Positions 11,561 to 24,660 are shown, counted from the stretch's first letter. The stretch is DNA of 64,000 nucleotides from Paraspadella gotoi (GCA_051294375.1 CM119270.1:7451143-7515142); one strand, 5' to 3'. Notes: generated by a model from the letters alone, not told the origin. Numbers and translations: made by a program.

Positions 11561-12042
11561 AAAAATCTAATTATTCGAGATGCCGATATTTCAACATCGC
11601 ATGAATTTTGACGATATCGAATTGAATTTTATCAATAATTTAATATTTTCAATTCTTTTAAGTTTTAACACTGCAACATTTTCAAATTTTTCTAAACAAC
11701 GCAATCTTTTATGATATATTTTGATTATTTTAAGATACGTATTTCTTATCATATTTTTACAGGGTGTTTATCTTCATTTGTTCATCTATCTTTTATTGCA
11801 TTCCATCCCATTTTTTGTATTCGATACATAGTCGATATATATTTACTGTAGACTGTAGTATTTTATACTTCACTCCTACCTTCACTCGCATTTTCTTTAC
11901 TTTTCATTTATTCTCGCTTTCATCTTTCCTTTCTCTTTCCCTCTTCTCTCTTTTCCTCTTCCTCCACTCGCTGTTTCCCATTTCCTTTCCTCTATTGATC
12001 CAGCCCTGGGGAGGAGATAACTCGAGAACTAAGCCCGGAGGA

Positions 12043-12046
<4 letters not shown>

Positions 12047-12078
<32 letters not shown>

Positions 12079-13036
12079 NNNNNNNNNNNNNNNNNNNNNN
12101 NNNNNNNNNNNNNNNNNNNNNNNNNNNNNNNNNNNNNNNNNNNNNNNNNNNNNNNNNNNNNNNNNNNNNNNNNNNNNNNNNNNNNNNNNNNNNNNNNNNN
12201 NNNNNNNNNNNNNNNNNNNNNNNNNNNNNNNNNNNNNNNNNNNNNNNNNNNNNNNNNNNNNNNNNNNNNNNNNNNNNNNNNNNNNNNNNNNNNNNNNNNN
12301 NNNNNNNNNNNNNNNNNNNNNNNNNNNNNNNNNNCGCCTCGCCGACAACGTAATATTGAGTTTATCATAGTCAACGATTGAAAAAATATAGTAATGAAAT
12401 GAAGTAATATAAACTCAACTTATCTTCACACTTAAGTTTTGTTCTTTTTTTTTGTTGTTCATGGATAGATTTTGGAAGAAAAGTAGTGAAACTTCTAATT
12501 TCTTTCTCTGTCTCGCTTTCTCTCTCCCTTCTCTCCCTTTTCTCCCTTCTCTCCCTCTCTCCCTTTTCTCCCTTCTCTCCCTTCTTTCCCTCTCTGCCTT
12601 TTCTCCCACTCTGCCTTCTCTCCCTCTTTCCCTCTCTCTCTGATACATAAGCACACAAACTCACACAAACGCCCCACACATATTCGCCCCCGAAGATTTT
12701 ACCTTTTGTTTCTCGATTAAATTCAACAAATTGAATTTTCTTCCAATTCCCCGACCTTTCTCCTTCCACATCCCCGTCGACCGCCTCCCCCTTCCATAGC
12801 CTTTTTTGTCTTCTCCCCTCTTTCTGTTCCTCTCTTTTCTCCTCCACTATTTTCTTTTCTCNNNNNNNNNNNNNNNNNNNNNNNNNNNNNNNNNNNNNNN
12901 NNNNNNNNNNNNNNNNNNNNNNNNNNNNNNNNNNNNNNNNNNNNNNNNNNNNNNNNNNNNNNNNNNNNNNNNNNNNNNNNNNNNNNNNNNNNNNNNNNNN
13001 NNNNNNNNNNNNNNNNNNNNNNNNNNNNNNNNNNNN
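12047..13036. other. Two assembly gaps (12079-12334, 12862-13036) in pyrimidine-rich DNA
   Basis: The first gap interrupts a pure CT tract (12047-12078). The second follows a CT/TC-rich block (12500-12861) made of TCCCTTCTCTCCC-type words. Reading frames that run through the Ns are meaningless. Confidence 0.9.
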
Positions 13037-13163
13037 CGGGAAATGGGAATCCCGGGGGCGAGTTGCCGGGAAACGGCCAGAGAAAAGTCGCCGGGAAATG
13101 GGAATCCCGGGGGCGAGTTGCCGGGAAACGGGAAAAGGCCAGAGAAAAGCCCCCGGGAAATGG
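13037..13163. repeat. GC-rich minisatellite next to a gap, ~55-62 bp unit
   Basis: Two full units beginning CGGGAAATGGGAATCCCGGG (13037 and 13092) and the start of a third (13154) are visible directly after the gap, so the array probably extends into it. Confidence 0.85.
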
Positions 13164-13752
13164 GTAAAAGTTAGAAAATCTTCTGAGAAACCGGGAACCA
13201 CGGGATCTCTAGGATAAAGATGAATTCTCGGGAAATCGCGGAAAAAAAGTTAACGGAAAGGAAAGTTTGAGATTTTCGGACTTTTTCTCACGCTAGGGCG
13301 GATGAACGTCTTGAATTTCACCCGTATCGAACTGTCTAACATGAGTGGCCAAGGAAAACTTTATTTGTAGAATGTATAGTATTTATTAGTTGAATATCCC
13401 TCGGAAACTCGTAAAAACGAGGTTTCTCCGGGTGAAACACATTTGTGACTTTACAATTTTAAATCCATTTCTCTCGTTAACCTCACTCGGATATCGAGGT
13501 TAAAAGCAAAGTTAAAATAACGGCCAAAAAATGGACCGGTCGAAAATTGACTGGGAATGAGAGAAACGAGGCAAGATAGCTTTCACAGAAAGCGTCGATT
13601 TAGAAAGTAAAATCATTTCTCAATTTAAAAACAAACTTTACATTTATTTATTTTCCTGTTTTCATTGTTGTTCGATAGTCGACTTGATGACAGCCCCAGT
13701 TTGAAACTTTCATCGCCAAGTCCAAATTCATTCTGGATTAACTTTTTCCTTA
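13164..13752. other. No gene recognised
   Basis: Moderately GC-balanced sequence with no long frame, RNA gene or repeat that I can identify. Confidence 0.4.
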
Positions 13753-13843
<91 letters not shown>

Positions 13844-13845
13844 TT
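13753..13845. repeat. (CTTT)n tetranucleotide microsatellite
   Basis: About 90 bases of CTTT repeats, the complement of the GAAA tracts elsewhere in the window. Confidence 0.97.
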
Positions 13846-13999
13846 TTCCTATTTTTTCAGCGTTACTTATATCTCCTTCACTTTTCATCATTATGTTTCA
13901 TCTTCTCACATCCTTCTCCTTTAATTCTCCCTCTCTCTTTTTCCACTCTTTTTCTTTCTTTTCTTTTTTCTGTCTCTTCTCCTATTTTTATTCTATTCT

Positions 14000-14950
14000 N
14001 NNNNNNNNNNNNNNNNNNNNNNNNNNNNNNNNNNNNNNNNNNNNNNNNNNNNNNNNNNNNNNNNNNNNNNNNNNNNNNNNNNNNNNNNNNNNNNNNNNNN
14101 NNNNNNNNNNNNNNNNNNNNNNNNNNNNNNNCCAGAATCTCCCCTTCCTCCCCATTTCCTTCTGTTTACGACTGACATCAACGAGGCTTAGCAAAGAATC
14201 AGTTTGGTTCGAACGGACGGACGAATGGACGGACAAACGAAGGGACGGACGGACGAACGGAAGGACGGGCGCCGCATTTCGATCTGGGTTCCGTCGAGCG
14301 AACCCGGCTGTAACTGGTGCTCCAATCCCAGGACTAGTTGCTCTTTTCTCCCCTCTACCTCTCCCTNNNNNNNNNNNNNNNNNNNNNNNNNNNNNNNNNN
14401 NNNNNNNNNNNNNNNNNNNNNNNNNNNNNNNNNNNNNNNNNNNNNNNNNNNNNNNNNNNNNNNNNNNNNNNNNNNNNNNNNNNNNNNNNNNNNNNNNNNN
14501 NNNNNNNNNNNNNNNNNNNNNNNNNNNNNNNNNNNNNNNNNNNNNNNNNNNNNNNNNNNNNNNNNNNNNNNNNNNNNNNNNNNNNNNNNNNNNNNNNNNN
14601 NNNNNNNNNNNNNNNNNNNNNNNNNNNNNNNNNNNNNNNNNNNNNNNNNNNNNNNNNNNNNNNNNNNNNNNNNNNNNNNNNNNNNNNNNNNNNNNNNNNN
14701 NNNNNNNNNNNNNNNNNNNNNNNNNNNNNNNNNNNNNNNNNNNNNNNNNNNNNNNNNNNNNNNNNNNNNNNNNNNNNNNNNNNNNNNNNNNNNNNNNNNN
14801 NNNNNNNNNNNNNNNNNNNNNNNNNNNNNNNNNNNNNNNNNNNNNNNNNNNNNNNNNNNNNNNNNNNNNNNNNNNNNNNNNNNNNNNNNNNNNNNNNNNN
14901 NNNNNNNNNNNNNNNNNNNNNNNNNNNNNNNNNNNNNNNNNNNNNNNNNN
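14000..14950. other. Two assembly gaps (14000-14131, 14367-14950) around a (GGAC)n patch
   Basis: The 235 sequenced bases between the gaps contain degenerate GGAC/GAAC tetranucleotides at about 14210-14272. No gene can be supported. Confidence 0.9.
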
Positions 14951-16318
14951 AACAAAGCCTAACTGAATAACAATAAATAACGCGCAAGACCGCGAGGAGA
15001 GTAAAGGAATGGGAGGGATACATTAACAACAAACAACTGTCTCGAGGAGACCCGTCGACCTGCGCGCGGGTATTGCAGAATAACCTGTCCAATTATAAAT
15101 AAGACTGCTAGATGACACATTACGTCTGTACTCTTACTGACATACACCTAATATGACGGACTCACATTTCAATCAGAAAATGGAAGAGAAACGACGACGT
15201 ACGACGACGACGCACGAAGACTAATATATTTAAGACTAAGTATGAATCTCTTCTCACTACATTTATGGCCAACTGACAAAGATGATGGACCATTGATGAG
15301 ACAAAAGACCCGTAAAACGAAGACAAACGAAGCCGACTGTCAACGATCAGAAGCATAATTCTTCTGTTCAATACCGAATAAAAAGAAGAGCTGAGTTTGA
15401 GGATAAAATATCTTTGGCTACGCCATGACGAAGAGAAAAAAAAGAAAAAAGAAAGAGGAGAAAGGAGAAAAAAAAAAGAAAAAAAAGAATAAGAAAAGTT
15501 AAAATGGCGACTTGAAAGCGAAAAGAGAAGAAAAAGAAAGAAAGAAAAGTTAAAAGGGCGACTTGAAGGCGAAAAGAGAAGAAAAAGAAAGAAAGTTATA
15601 AACGAATCAACTGGAGAATCAGTGGAAGACAGAAAGAAAAGAATGAGAAAACAAGCAAGCAAGCAAGCAAGCAAGCGAAAAATGTAATATCATTTGTCTT
15701 TTAAAACAAACTAGATCAACTTTATTTTTGTCTCGAAAATGACTCGGAAACGAAATATAAAAAGAAAACAAACGAGAAAATTACGGGGTTGGTATTGTCC
15801 AAACAAACAAACAAACAAACCAAAAAAAAGGGAAAGGTTTTATGTAGATAAACGCGATCTCGCTTTGTCCTTTGGGACAAAGAGAAAGCTTTCGCCCGCC
15901 GCGGTGACGCACGGGTCCCTTTCGTCTCATCCCGACGCATTTCTCGAAGAGACGCGACTAAAGTCTTGAAAAATCATCATGACTTGCCTTAACTTAACTT
16001 ACGCCACTTAAACTGACCAATACAACTTTTCACCCTTGGCCTCATTCGCTCAAACTTAGCCATATTTTGGCCCAATCAGCCCCAACCCTTGGCTCTCCAA
16101 CTCACCCCTTACCATTATGCCCATCATTCTCTTCCCCGCGTGCCTTACCCTCCGCGCTTTGCAAGTACTTCCCAATGACAGCAATTTTTTTTTCTCACGA
16201 GACGGTCTTTTAGGCTGGGGATTTTTGGAGTGCGAATGTGGTATAATTTCTGGGCCTTATTTTCCAACAACGCCACATTTGAGTTTAAAAATAGAATAAA
16301 GTGTTTTTTAATATAAAA
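14951..16318. repeat. Gene-less stretch with several small tandem repeats
   Basis: Two copies of a 51-base unit starting GAAAAGTTAAAA lie at 15493-15543 and 15544-15594. An (AAGC)n tract is at about 15651-15676 and an (AAAC)n tract at 15801-15820. No coding exon is recognised. Confidence 0.7.
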
Positions 16319-16470
16319 TTTAGTTTAGGGGTTGAGGGTTAAGGATTAGATTTAGGTTTAATTGGTTAGGGACTAGCCTTTAGGATTAGCTTTAGGATTA
16401 GCTTTAGGATTAAGGGATAGTCTTATCGATTAGGATTAAGAATTAGGGATTAAGGTTTTCTATTAGGGAA
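16319..16470. repeat. Degenerate TTAGG-rich repeat
   Basis: Words such as TTAGGATTAGC and GATTAGGG recur about a dozen times; the clearest part is three consecutive 12-base units TTAGGATTAGCT around 16380-16410. It resembles degraded interstitial TTAGG/TTAGGG sequence but is not a clean telomeric array. Confidence 0.5.
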
Positions 16471-16624
16471 GAGTCTAGGCAAGAGTGATAGATAAGGGCG
16501 AGGGATATTGTAAAAAAGTATTTTGGTTCAAATTGAGTCACGGGAAAAGGGATAAATAAACAAGGTGCTTTTTTTCAGTGTTAAGTAAAAAATGTAAAAA
16601 TTCAAATAAGACTCCGGGATTGAA

Positions 16625-16680
16625 TTTTGGCGGGAAAAAGGGACGGAAAAGGCGGCGTCGGCGGGAGGCGGGGGTGAGTT
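16625..16680 (+). promoter_or_regulatory. E2F-like site with GC-rich flank and a splice-donor-like GTGAGT
   Basis: TTTTGGCGGGAAAA at 16625-16638 matches the E2F consensus TTTSGCGSGAAA. It is followed by a GC-rich run (GGCGGCGTCGGCGGGAGGCG) and GGGGTGAGT, a strong 5' splice-site match. This could be a promoter with a non-coding first exon, but no downstream exon is identified. Confidence 0.3.
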
Positions 16681-16862
16681 GACTGTTAACCTAAGAGCAG
16701 TTGTAGTTTTTTTAAAAAGGGTAAGGTCGAGAGTAAGGTTGTGAAGAGAGAGATAGTAACGGAGGAAGAGTCATCGTGGGCGATAGAAGCCACGAAGGCC
16801 TTTTCCTCTTTCGCCGTCATGAATATTTTAACCATTACCTCTTTTTTCAGAGAGAGGGAGAG

Positions 16863-18157
16863 NNNNNNNNNNNNNNNNNNNNNNNNNNNNNNNNNNNNNN
16901 NNNNNNNNNNNNNNNNNNNNNNNNNNNNNNNNNNNNNNNNNNNNNNNNNNNNNNNNNNNNNNNNNNNNNNNNNNNNNNNNNNNNNNNNNNNNNNNNNNNN
17001 NNNNNNNNNNNNNNNNNNNNNNNNNNNNNNNNNNNNNNNNNNNNNNNNNNNNNNNNNNNNNNNNNNNNNNNNNNNNNNNNNNNNNNNNNNNNNNNNNNNN
17101 NNNNNNNNNNCGTTTATTCTAGAAAAAAAAAATGCCAAAAGGAAGTGGATCCACCCAAAGCAAAGGGAGGAGGGAGAAGTCGCCGTCGTCGTCGTCGTTG
17201 TCGTTGTCGTTGTCAAAGTTATTAAATATTCATGCTTTTTAAGAACATTTAATCATCATCTTAAAGTTCATCGATATTTATTTGCTTGAGATTGGAGATT
17301 TTCTTTGTTTGTTGTTGTTTTTGTTTTTAAATCTTCCTTATTTTATAATGTCATTAATGCTATAAGTGACATATGAACATTGTCACGGTTTTAGTCGTCA
17401 TCGTTTCATTTTAGTNNNNNNNNNNNNNNNNNNNNNNNNNNNNNNNNNNNNNNNNNNNNNNNNNNNNNNNNNNNNNNNNNNNNNNNNNNNNNNNNNNNNN
17501 NNNNNNNNNNNNNNNNNNNNNNNNNNNNNNNNNNNNNNNNNNNNNNNNNNNNNNNNNNNNNNNNNNNNNNNNNNNNNNNNNNNNNNNNNNNNNNNNNNNN
17601 NNNNNNNNNNNNNNNNNNNNNNNNNNNNNNGGGGAACGAATTCTCTTGTCGTTTTTAGGCGATGATGCTAATAACTAAGCCATTAGTGCAGACAAATTGC
17701 GTTGTTCAACCACCAAGAGAAGCGCCAAGCTTTTTTCTTTCCGTTTTTAATACGGAAAAGGCTTTCCTTCTCTACCGAACGAAAAAGAAGGGAGAGAGAA
17801 AAAGAGAGAGGGAGAGAAAGGAACAACAAAGGGATTATGATGCTATACTATTTATTAAAAGTTATAAGTTTTAGGCTTCTCTTAGTTTTCTCAAGTTATT
17901 ACGTAGTATTACTTTTTTATTGATTTCTTAAGCATTTCTTGAGCTGGAATTCTCATTAAGGATTAATTTTATCTCTCTCTCTCTCTCTCNNNNNNNNNNN
18001 NNNNNNNNNNNNNNNNNNNNNNNNNNNNNNNNNNNNNNNNNNNNNNNNNNNNNNNNNNNNNNNNNNNNNNNNNNNNNNNNNNNNNNNNNNNNNNNNNNNN
18101 NNNNNNNNNNNNNNNNNNNNNNNNNNNNNNNNNNNNNNNNNNNNNNNNNNNNNNNNN
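16863..18157. other. Three assembly gaps (16863-17110, 17416-17630, 17990-18157)
   Basis: The gaps begin next to GA-rich (16850-16862) or CT-repeat (17972-17989) sequence. Between them is a GTC/GTT triplet patch at about 17180-17215. No gene is visible. Confidence 0.9.
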
Positions 18158-19086
18158 GTTTTACGACGTCAGGCTTTTACTACGGGTTTTTACTACAACT
18201 TTTCGCCGACGTCTTCTCCTCCCTTTGTTCTTTTGTTTTGTTCTCGCGTTTTGTCCTTTTGTTTTGTATATTTTTTTTGTTTTTTGACGTTCGTCTCTTT
18301 AGAGCTTCAAAAAAGGGTTTCTCTCCCACGAGGCAATTTATACGAGGCCTTCGGATAAAAGAAAAATAATTTTAAACCTCATAAAAAATTCTAAATTAAT
18401 TTTCGTCCCGAGTTCTCACGTTTAACCCTCATTATCAAAATGGCGAAGTTAATGTATGGAAGAAACTTTTGAAATTGGATGGCGACGACCAATCAAAACT
18501 CGACTTTTCATTCCATTACCAATGGAATCTCATTTTTTAAAATCTTTTATATAAAAATGTGAAAAGTTTTTTAATGAAAGAACGCCAAACGCCAAACGCT
18601 CGCCAAATGGTTTCACATCCAGAGATCCAAACTTACTCGTTTGAGAAATAAGTAAATAGGAGTTGACGTCATAAATCGCTACGAACGGTTTAATAGATAA
18701 TATTCCTCAGTAAGTTCTAGCATAATGATAATGGTATAGTTTACGACTTCTAGAGACACACACACAAAACCAGCGCTTCGGATTAAGAATCCTTATCAGG
18801 AAACCCATTTATTTTAGACCATATCAGGCCGTTAAAACTGAACCAATCAAATTACTATGTCACGTTATATCTCTTTTCTATATACAGCATTAATATTTCG
18901 TCTCCACAAATTATTTCACGACGACAACAACGACGACGTTAATGGCGACGACGACAACAACGACAACGACAACGACTCCAGAAAAAGTTTTCTTCGCTTC
19001 GACGTTCGAACTCTCAAATTACAACGAGTAGACAAATCATTAAGGCCAAAGAGGTAGCGAGCGAGACGTGAGCGGAATAGAGAGAG
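18158..19086. other. No gene recognised; GAC/AAC triplets
   Basis: Contains an imperfect GAC/AAC/GAT triplet patch at 18919-18977 and a short direct repeat GCCAAAC at about 18586-18600. The one frame over the triplets (Asp/Asn-rich) is compositional. Confidence 0.5.
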
Positions 19087-19251
19087 NNNNNNNNNNNNNN
19101 NNNNNNNNNNNNNNNNNNNNNNNNNNNNNNNNNNNNNNNNNNNNNNNNNNNNNNNNNNNNNNNNNNNNNNNNNNNNNNNNNNNNNNNNNNNNNNNNNNNN
19201 NNNNNNNNNNNNNNNNNNNNNNNNNNNNNNNNNNNNNNNNNNNNNNNNNNN

Positions 19252-19284
<33 letters not shown>
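19087..19284. other. Assembly gap inside a GA repeat
   Basis: Ns at 19087-19251 are bounded by GAGAGAG on the left and 33 bases of pure GA on the right, so the missing sequence is probably largely GA repeat. Confidence 0.9.
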
Positions 19285-19287
<3 letters not shown>

Positions 19288-20374
19288 CAGGTCGGCATTT
19301 TATCTAGCATATAAGTTTACTCATGAAACTTGTATGCATGCACTTGTAAGCAGCTATTTTCATTATATAGTCGATATGGAGTATTTTTATTTTCATTTTA
19401 ATTTAGATTATTAAAAAAAATAAAATTAAACATTAAATTTTTCTTTTTTTAATTTATATTTATTTATTATTTTCCTTTCTTTTTTTTTTGTTTCTACCTC
19501 CCTTTTCTTCCTTGTTTTTCTCCTTCTCACTCCTTCCGATCTGCCTCTCTTTGTCTCCAGTTTGCTCCGTAAAAAAATCCTAATGAGTTTTAGATGGAAA
19601 AAGATGAAAGGGCAAAACGGATGGAACTCCTTTTCGCCTCAAACCCAATTCATTCTCCTTTTTTTTCCCGGCTTTTTTTCTCTTTCTTTTCCTTTTTTTT
19701 TTCTTTTTTTCTCTCTTTCTTTTTCTTTTGTTTTCTATATTTTTCTCCTTCCCTTTTTTTTAACTTCAATCTGCATTTGTATCCCTACTTTCTTTCTCTC
19801 TTCCTCATTTTTTCTTTTCTCGTTTCCTCCGTTTTTCTTTTCTCGTTTCCTCCGTTTTTGTTCTTTTCCTTTCTTCGAAGATCCTCCCTTTTTCTTTTCC
19901 TCTTTTCTCCATCGCGATTCGTTGCTCTTTTGTTCCACTTTTCCCAGTTTTCGTCTTCGGCCGCTTCTGTCGCTTTCGTCGCTCCCCTTTTTTTCGTCTT
20001 CGTTACGCTTTTCTCGCTTTTGTTCTGCTTTTTTAAGTCCGGAATTGTGTTTGTTTTGGTTTTTTTTTTTGTGTTCAACCAGAATGGAACCGCGGTTCAT
20101 TCACCCGGCTTTTCTCTTCTGAGGAGAACGTGGGTTTCTCATTAGCCTTTCGCGGTTGTTATTGTCTTCTTGTTTTTCCTGCACTCGTCGTCGTTGTCCT
20201 ATTGTTGTTTGTTTTATCGTTATTTCTTTTTTTATGTGAGAAAGNNNNNNNNNNNNNNNNNNNNNNNNNTCTACTCTCTCTCTCTACTCTCTTCTTCTAC
20301 TCTCTCTCTCCTCTCCCTCTCTCTTCTCCTCCCTTCCTTCTCTCTCTCTCTCCTCTTTTCTCTTTCTTTTGTCA

Positions 20375-20405
<31 letters not shown>

Positions 20406-20470
20406 CTTCTCTCTCTCTCTTCTCTCTTCTCTCTCTCTCCTTTCTCTCTCCTCTCTCTCTCTCTCTCTCT
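19285..20470. repeat. Pyrimidine-rich region with (CT)n and a 25-base gap
   Basis: From about 19460 to 20060 the + strand is mostly C and T, including two copies of a 23-base unit containing TTTCTCGTTTCCTCCG around 19815-19860. A 25-base gap (20245-20269) is followed by interrupted CT repeats to 20470. The Phe/Leu/Ser-rich frames here are not convincing genes. Confidence 0.7.
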
Positions 20471-20732
20471 TGGTCAAGCCTTCCGCGTTCTTCGTCCAAT
20501 TCTTACCCTAAAATCATCACCATTCTGACCCTCGTGTTGACCTCACAACGATGCACCCAAATATTGCGCGCCAACTATGATTGAATACTAAATGTTATTG
20601 GACCGCAAATACGACGATGAGAAAATATGCGGATTTCTTTTCTCTATATTTTAGCACGTGAAACCCTAAACTCAAGAACAAAACTTTCCATATAAACATA
20701 AACGTTTTTCTTTCTTTTACGGATTGGGTGAA

Positions 20733-22940
20733 CGAACTGCCAGAACGATTTAAAAATGATTATCGAGAAATGATGGCCATGGAAATAAGCGCTACCGCTC
20801 GGGAAAAGAGAGAGAGGAAGAGCAGAGAGAGATGGATGAGCAGCGCGACGGGAACGGGGAAGGGGCGAGGAGGGAAAGGAGGGATGAGAGGGAGGAGCGC
20901 GCGGGAGCCGCCGGACGAGAGGAACTGAGACGAAGAGGAACAGAAGGGAGAGGACGGGGGAGGATGAGAGAGAGAGCAAGAACGACGGGGAGCGACCAGG
21001 CGAGAGGAATCCGAGCAGATGATACAGAGAGAGAGAGGATGATCGAGAGAGAGACGATGGCTTGGAGATGAAATTTAAAATTTGGATCACGTTCGCCGGT
21101 CTTTGAACGTAGAACAAGAATGGAAAATCGGCTCAACTTGCAGGCTCCGCTAAAATAAGAGTAAAAGATAATGAAAAGAGAAAATACTAAATTAAGGAAA
21201 GACGAAGTAATATCAAGCATATACATTATTAATCTAAGAGGATAAAGTGTATTGTGATTGGCTTAGAAGAGTTATGCGAGCAACCCCAGATCTTAAGTTA
21301 ACGGTACTTTAGATCACTAAACTCCTTTCTAAACCCTTATTCTCATAAATTATAAATTCTTATTGTTACTCAGAAATAACGGTTGTTTATATTTAAAATT
21401 TAAAAAAAATAACCAATTAAAACCAACAACTGCCCTTTAGACCTCACCTCAGACCGACATGCTAACCATCCTCGACACATTTTTTCGACAGCACAAAGCG
21501 CGCCAAGAAGCAATTTCTGCCGACGGTTTTGCCGACGTTGCCGACGTTGCATGCTCTTTGACGAGGTTTGCCACTCCTCCCGACTGTGCGCCCGTCCCCG
21601 ACCCGCAGCCTTCCGCCTCTAGAGCGAAAACACTTCATTCTGCTCAAAGTAAATTATTAGCAGTTTTTGAAAAATTGGAAACTCGCTTCCATTTTTAAAA
21701 AGAGAAGAAAAATTTTCTTGCCCGAATTCGACGGACACGCCGACACCCAGCGCCACGACTCAAGCCCCGCCCGCGACCCACTCCACGTCCCCGCCGGGGA
21801 CAGGCGCCAACGCCCCGACGAGTCCGGGAGGGGAAATATTTTTTTTTTTTCCCGCCATCCGCCTCCCGCCCCTCTCGCTATTTTTACACTTCCCCGCACC
21901 CCCCCACCCGCCTCCTGCCCCCGCCCTCGATACCTATCGACTTGCCCCCCTCGACCTCTGGACCCGCGCCGCCCCCCATCTCCTCTCCCCCCCCCCCAAA
22001 AGAAAAAACCGAGCCGATATCGCCGCAAAATCCCATTCGTCATCGGATTTTCGGAGGCCGACGCATGAACTGGGGACAACGATGAACTCAATGAATGATG
22101 ACCATTTTTAATGAGAAAATGATGAATGAAATGACTGAATTGAATCCATGTTCGAGAATGATGATACTGGCACTGGTCAGTCAGCTGAACTTGAAGGCCA
22201 AAGTATGATGAGATTCAAATGACGATAACAAAATTAAGATATAACGGAGTAATCTTAAATAATACTACTCTGTGAAGTAATGTAAACAATCAATCTGGAA
22301 AGTGAAGAGTTAGACAACTATTCAATTGTTTTCTGTAATATTTACTTTTTACCTAAAATAAAATGATGTACATCTTCAGCGGGAAAAAAAAAAAAAAAAA
22401 AAGAACAGGAAAAAAAAAAAAAAAAAAGGAAAAATGAAAAAAGAAAAAAACAGAAGGGAAGAAAAAAGAAGAAAAACAAAACAAAAAAAAACAACCCCGG
22501 AACAGAAGGCAGGTAAATTTACTTTTAAGCTTTATCCCGGAAAGTAGCCTCTAAAAAGACCCCGAATAATAAAAAATTGGAGGCTCCTAATAATTTAATT
22601 TCCATCTCACATTTGAAAAAACAGACCCAAACGTCCAAACAGATAATTAAAAAAGGAAAAGGGAAGAGGGAAAACGCTTGTAATTGCCCTTCTTTTCTTT
22701 CCTTTTTCCTTCCTCATCGCCTTTTTCTCCCATCCTCGCGGGGGCGTTTTTTGTTTATCTTCCGTCGCCAGGAGGACGGAAACGAAGAAAGGGTGAGACA
22801 CGGGAGGGCGGGAGCGGAAAAATTCCTTTCCATGGGCCATTTGTTTGAAAAAAGAAAAATTCTTAGCCAGAACTCTCATATCCCCTCACCTCCGGTACCC
22901 TTACCCTTCTCCCCTACCTCTTTTTCTCCCGGGTTTTCTT
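20733..22940. repeat. Segmental duplication, copy A (~2.2 kb)
   Basis: Matches 27053-28365 in the same order and orientation. Shared anchors include GAAATGATGG near 20769, GATGAAATTTAAAATTTGG near 21067, GCCGACGTTGCCGACGTTGC near 21532, GTAATGTAAACAAT near 22277 and CCATGGGCCATTTG near 22830. Copy A also has a GC-rich part (21720-22070, with poly-C runs) absent from copy B, and a poly-A-rich part (22380-22500). The copies differ mainly by small insertions and deletions. No confident gene lies inside. Confidence 0.85.
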
Positions 22941-24603
22941 TTTTTTTTCTTTTTTTTTTTTTTTTTTTGTGGTTTACGGTTATTCTGCGTTTTCCTCCTC
23001 CTCTCCTCTCTCAGGATTACGATCTTGATGACTGTATGAAATCAATCCTTGATCACTCCTCTTTCATCATTTTCTTTCTTAAGCTCTCCTTCTCCTGGTC
23101 CGTCGACTCCGGCCTTCCTGTCTCTCGACAATTTCACATATACATTCTTTCTCAGCTCTCCCCATCTTTTAAAAAAAAGTGCTATAAAGTTAAAAAAAAA
23201 ATTTGAATTTTAAAACAAGTGAGTTGGAAAATGAAACCTCCGATTCTTAAAAGCATTGTTCGTTAGTGGCATATATTAACTGATCAATGTAAAAATTTGA
23301 ACACATAAATAATTTAATATTTCTACTCATACTAATTTTTAAACAATAAAATAAACCACTGGTTTGCAAATGACAGGCGGGTTTTTTACTGGCGCTTTGT
23401 TAAACATTCTGTCACCATTGTAAACACTATTTTCTCCGTTTTTTTGAAGGTTATTTTCCGTAGTATTCTTTAATTACTTCCCAAACGCACGCCAAAATTT
23501 CTGTTTAAAAAGAATTTAATTTTTTCTCGTTAAGCAGTAAAAGAAAATTCCAAACCATTATTACATCCTCCTGCCTTTATTAAGTCAAATTTCTGCCTCT
23601 CTCTCTGCTACGTCCTATCTCATCATCTCATAATTCAACGACAATTACTGCTAATTTCGCTAAAAAAATTTTAAAACGCGCATCGCCTCTTTTCTTCCTC
23701 CTTTCTTTTTCTCTTTCCGTTCTACTTTTTCTCTCATAATCTATATCTCTCATTCTCTCTTATCTCATTTATCATATGACGTTGATCGCTTCTTTTTCTT
23801 CTTATTAAGAGGAGGTGGAAAAGGACAAGAGCTCTAGGCTAAGCTCGTAACATAAAACCAACTCTTCTCAAACTCTTTTTTTTTTATTTGCATCTTAATT
23901 GTTGAGCCAGTACAATGTATCCTTTTTTAATTTAAATATTTTTATAACTTTTATTCGCTACTCCTAACAGTGCCGATTAATTACCCATGAATACCTAATT
24001 TTGCAAAACTGTACGCATAGGCAGGCGTCACATTCACTTAAAAACCTCACTATATGTAAAAGCCGCAGCTAATCAGTAAGGCTGAGGGAGCTTTAATTTA
24101 AGACCACCGCCCAACTTTCTATCCGACCTTTTGGGCCGTTTAAAAAGTTTATTAAATGCAAAAAGAACTATTATTTATTTAGATCCTTCTTTTCATTTGT
24201 TTCTAGTGAGCGAATATCACCTCCTTTGGTAGAACTTAATTTACTTTTTGATTTTTTGAACTATTTTGTCTCTGTTTTAGACATTTTCATTACGGGCTTC
24301 TGGGAGAGATTTGAATTAAGAACCGTTTTTTAAGGCTTGTGATGATCTTTTATCATGGCTTCACTTCTGGTCTTTGGTTTTACAAAATCGGGTGGTTTTC
24401 TTTTTTTTTATTGTTTTTTTTTTGGGAGTCGCCAACGCTTTCGGGTTGACGATTGTCTATAGTCCCTAAAACCCACAATGAGCAATATCTTCATATAGAG
24501 AAAACTTTGATAATCCACTAATATAACATTTGTCTGCGCCAAAAACATGCTCTACATCATCCTCTCTTCATACGAGCCTTAACCTCTCAATCTCTCTCTA
24601 CCT

Positions 24604-24604
<1 letters not shown>
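22941..24604. other. No gene recognised
   Basis: AT-rich sequence with a poly-T tract near 22940-22970 and scattered short pyrimidine runs. No exon, RNA gene or mobile element is identified. Confidence 0.4.
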
Positions 24605-24643
<39 letters not shown>

Positions 24644-24660
24644 CTCCCTCTCTCTCTCTC
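24605..24660. repeat. (CT)n microsatellite
   Basis: Nearly pure CT tract, flanked by unremarkable AT-rich DNA. Confidence 0.95.

Noticed and set aside
11764-12381. Long frames crossing N-runs (also at 12371-13201, 13665-14966, 30161-31684, 57455-58108 and others)
   Set aside because: Their length comes from untranslated gap characters; the sequenced parts are low-complexity.
22577-23206. 209-codon + strand frame
   Set aside because: Composition-driven (Lys- then Phe/Ser-rich), inside the duplicated segment, and not kept open in the second copy.
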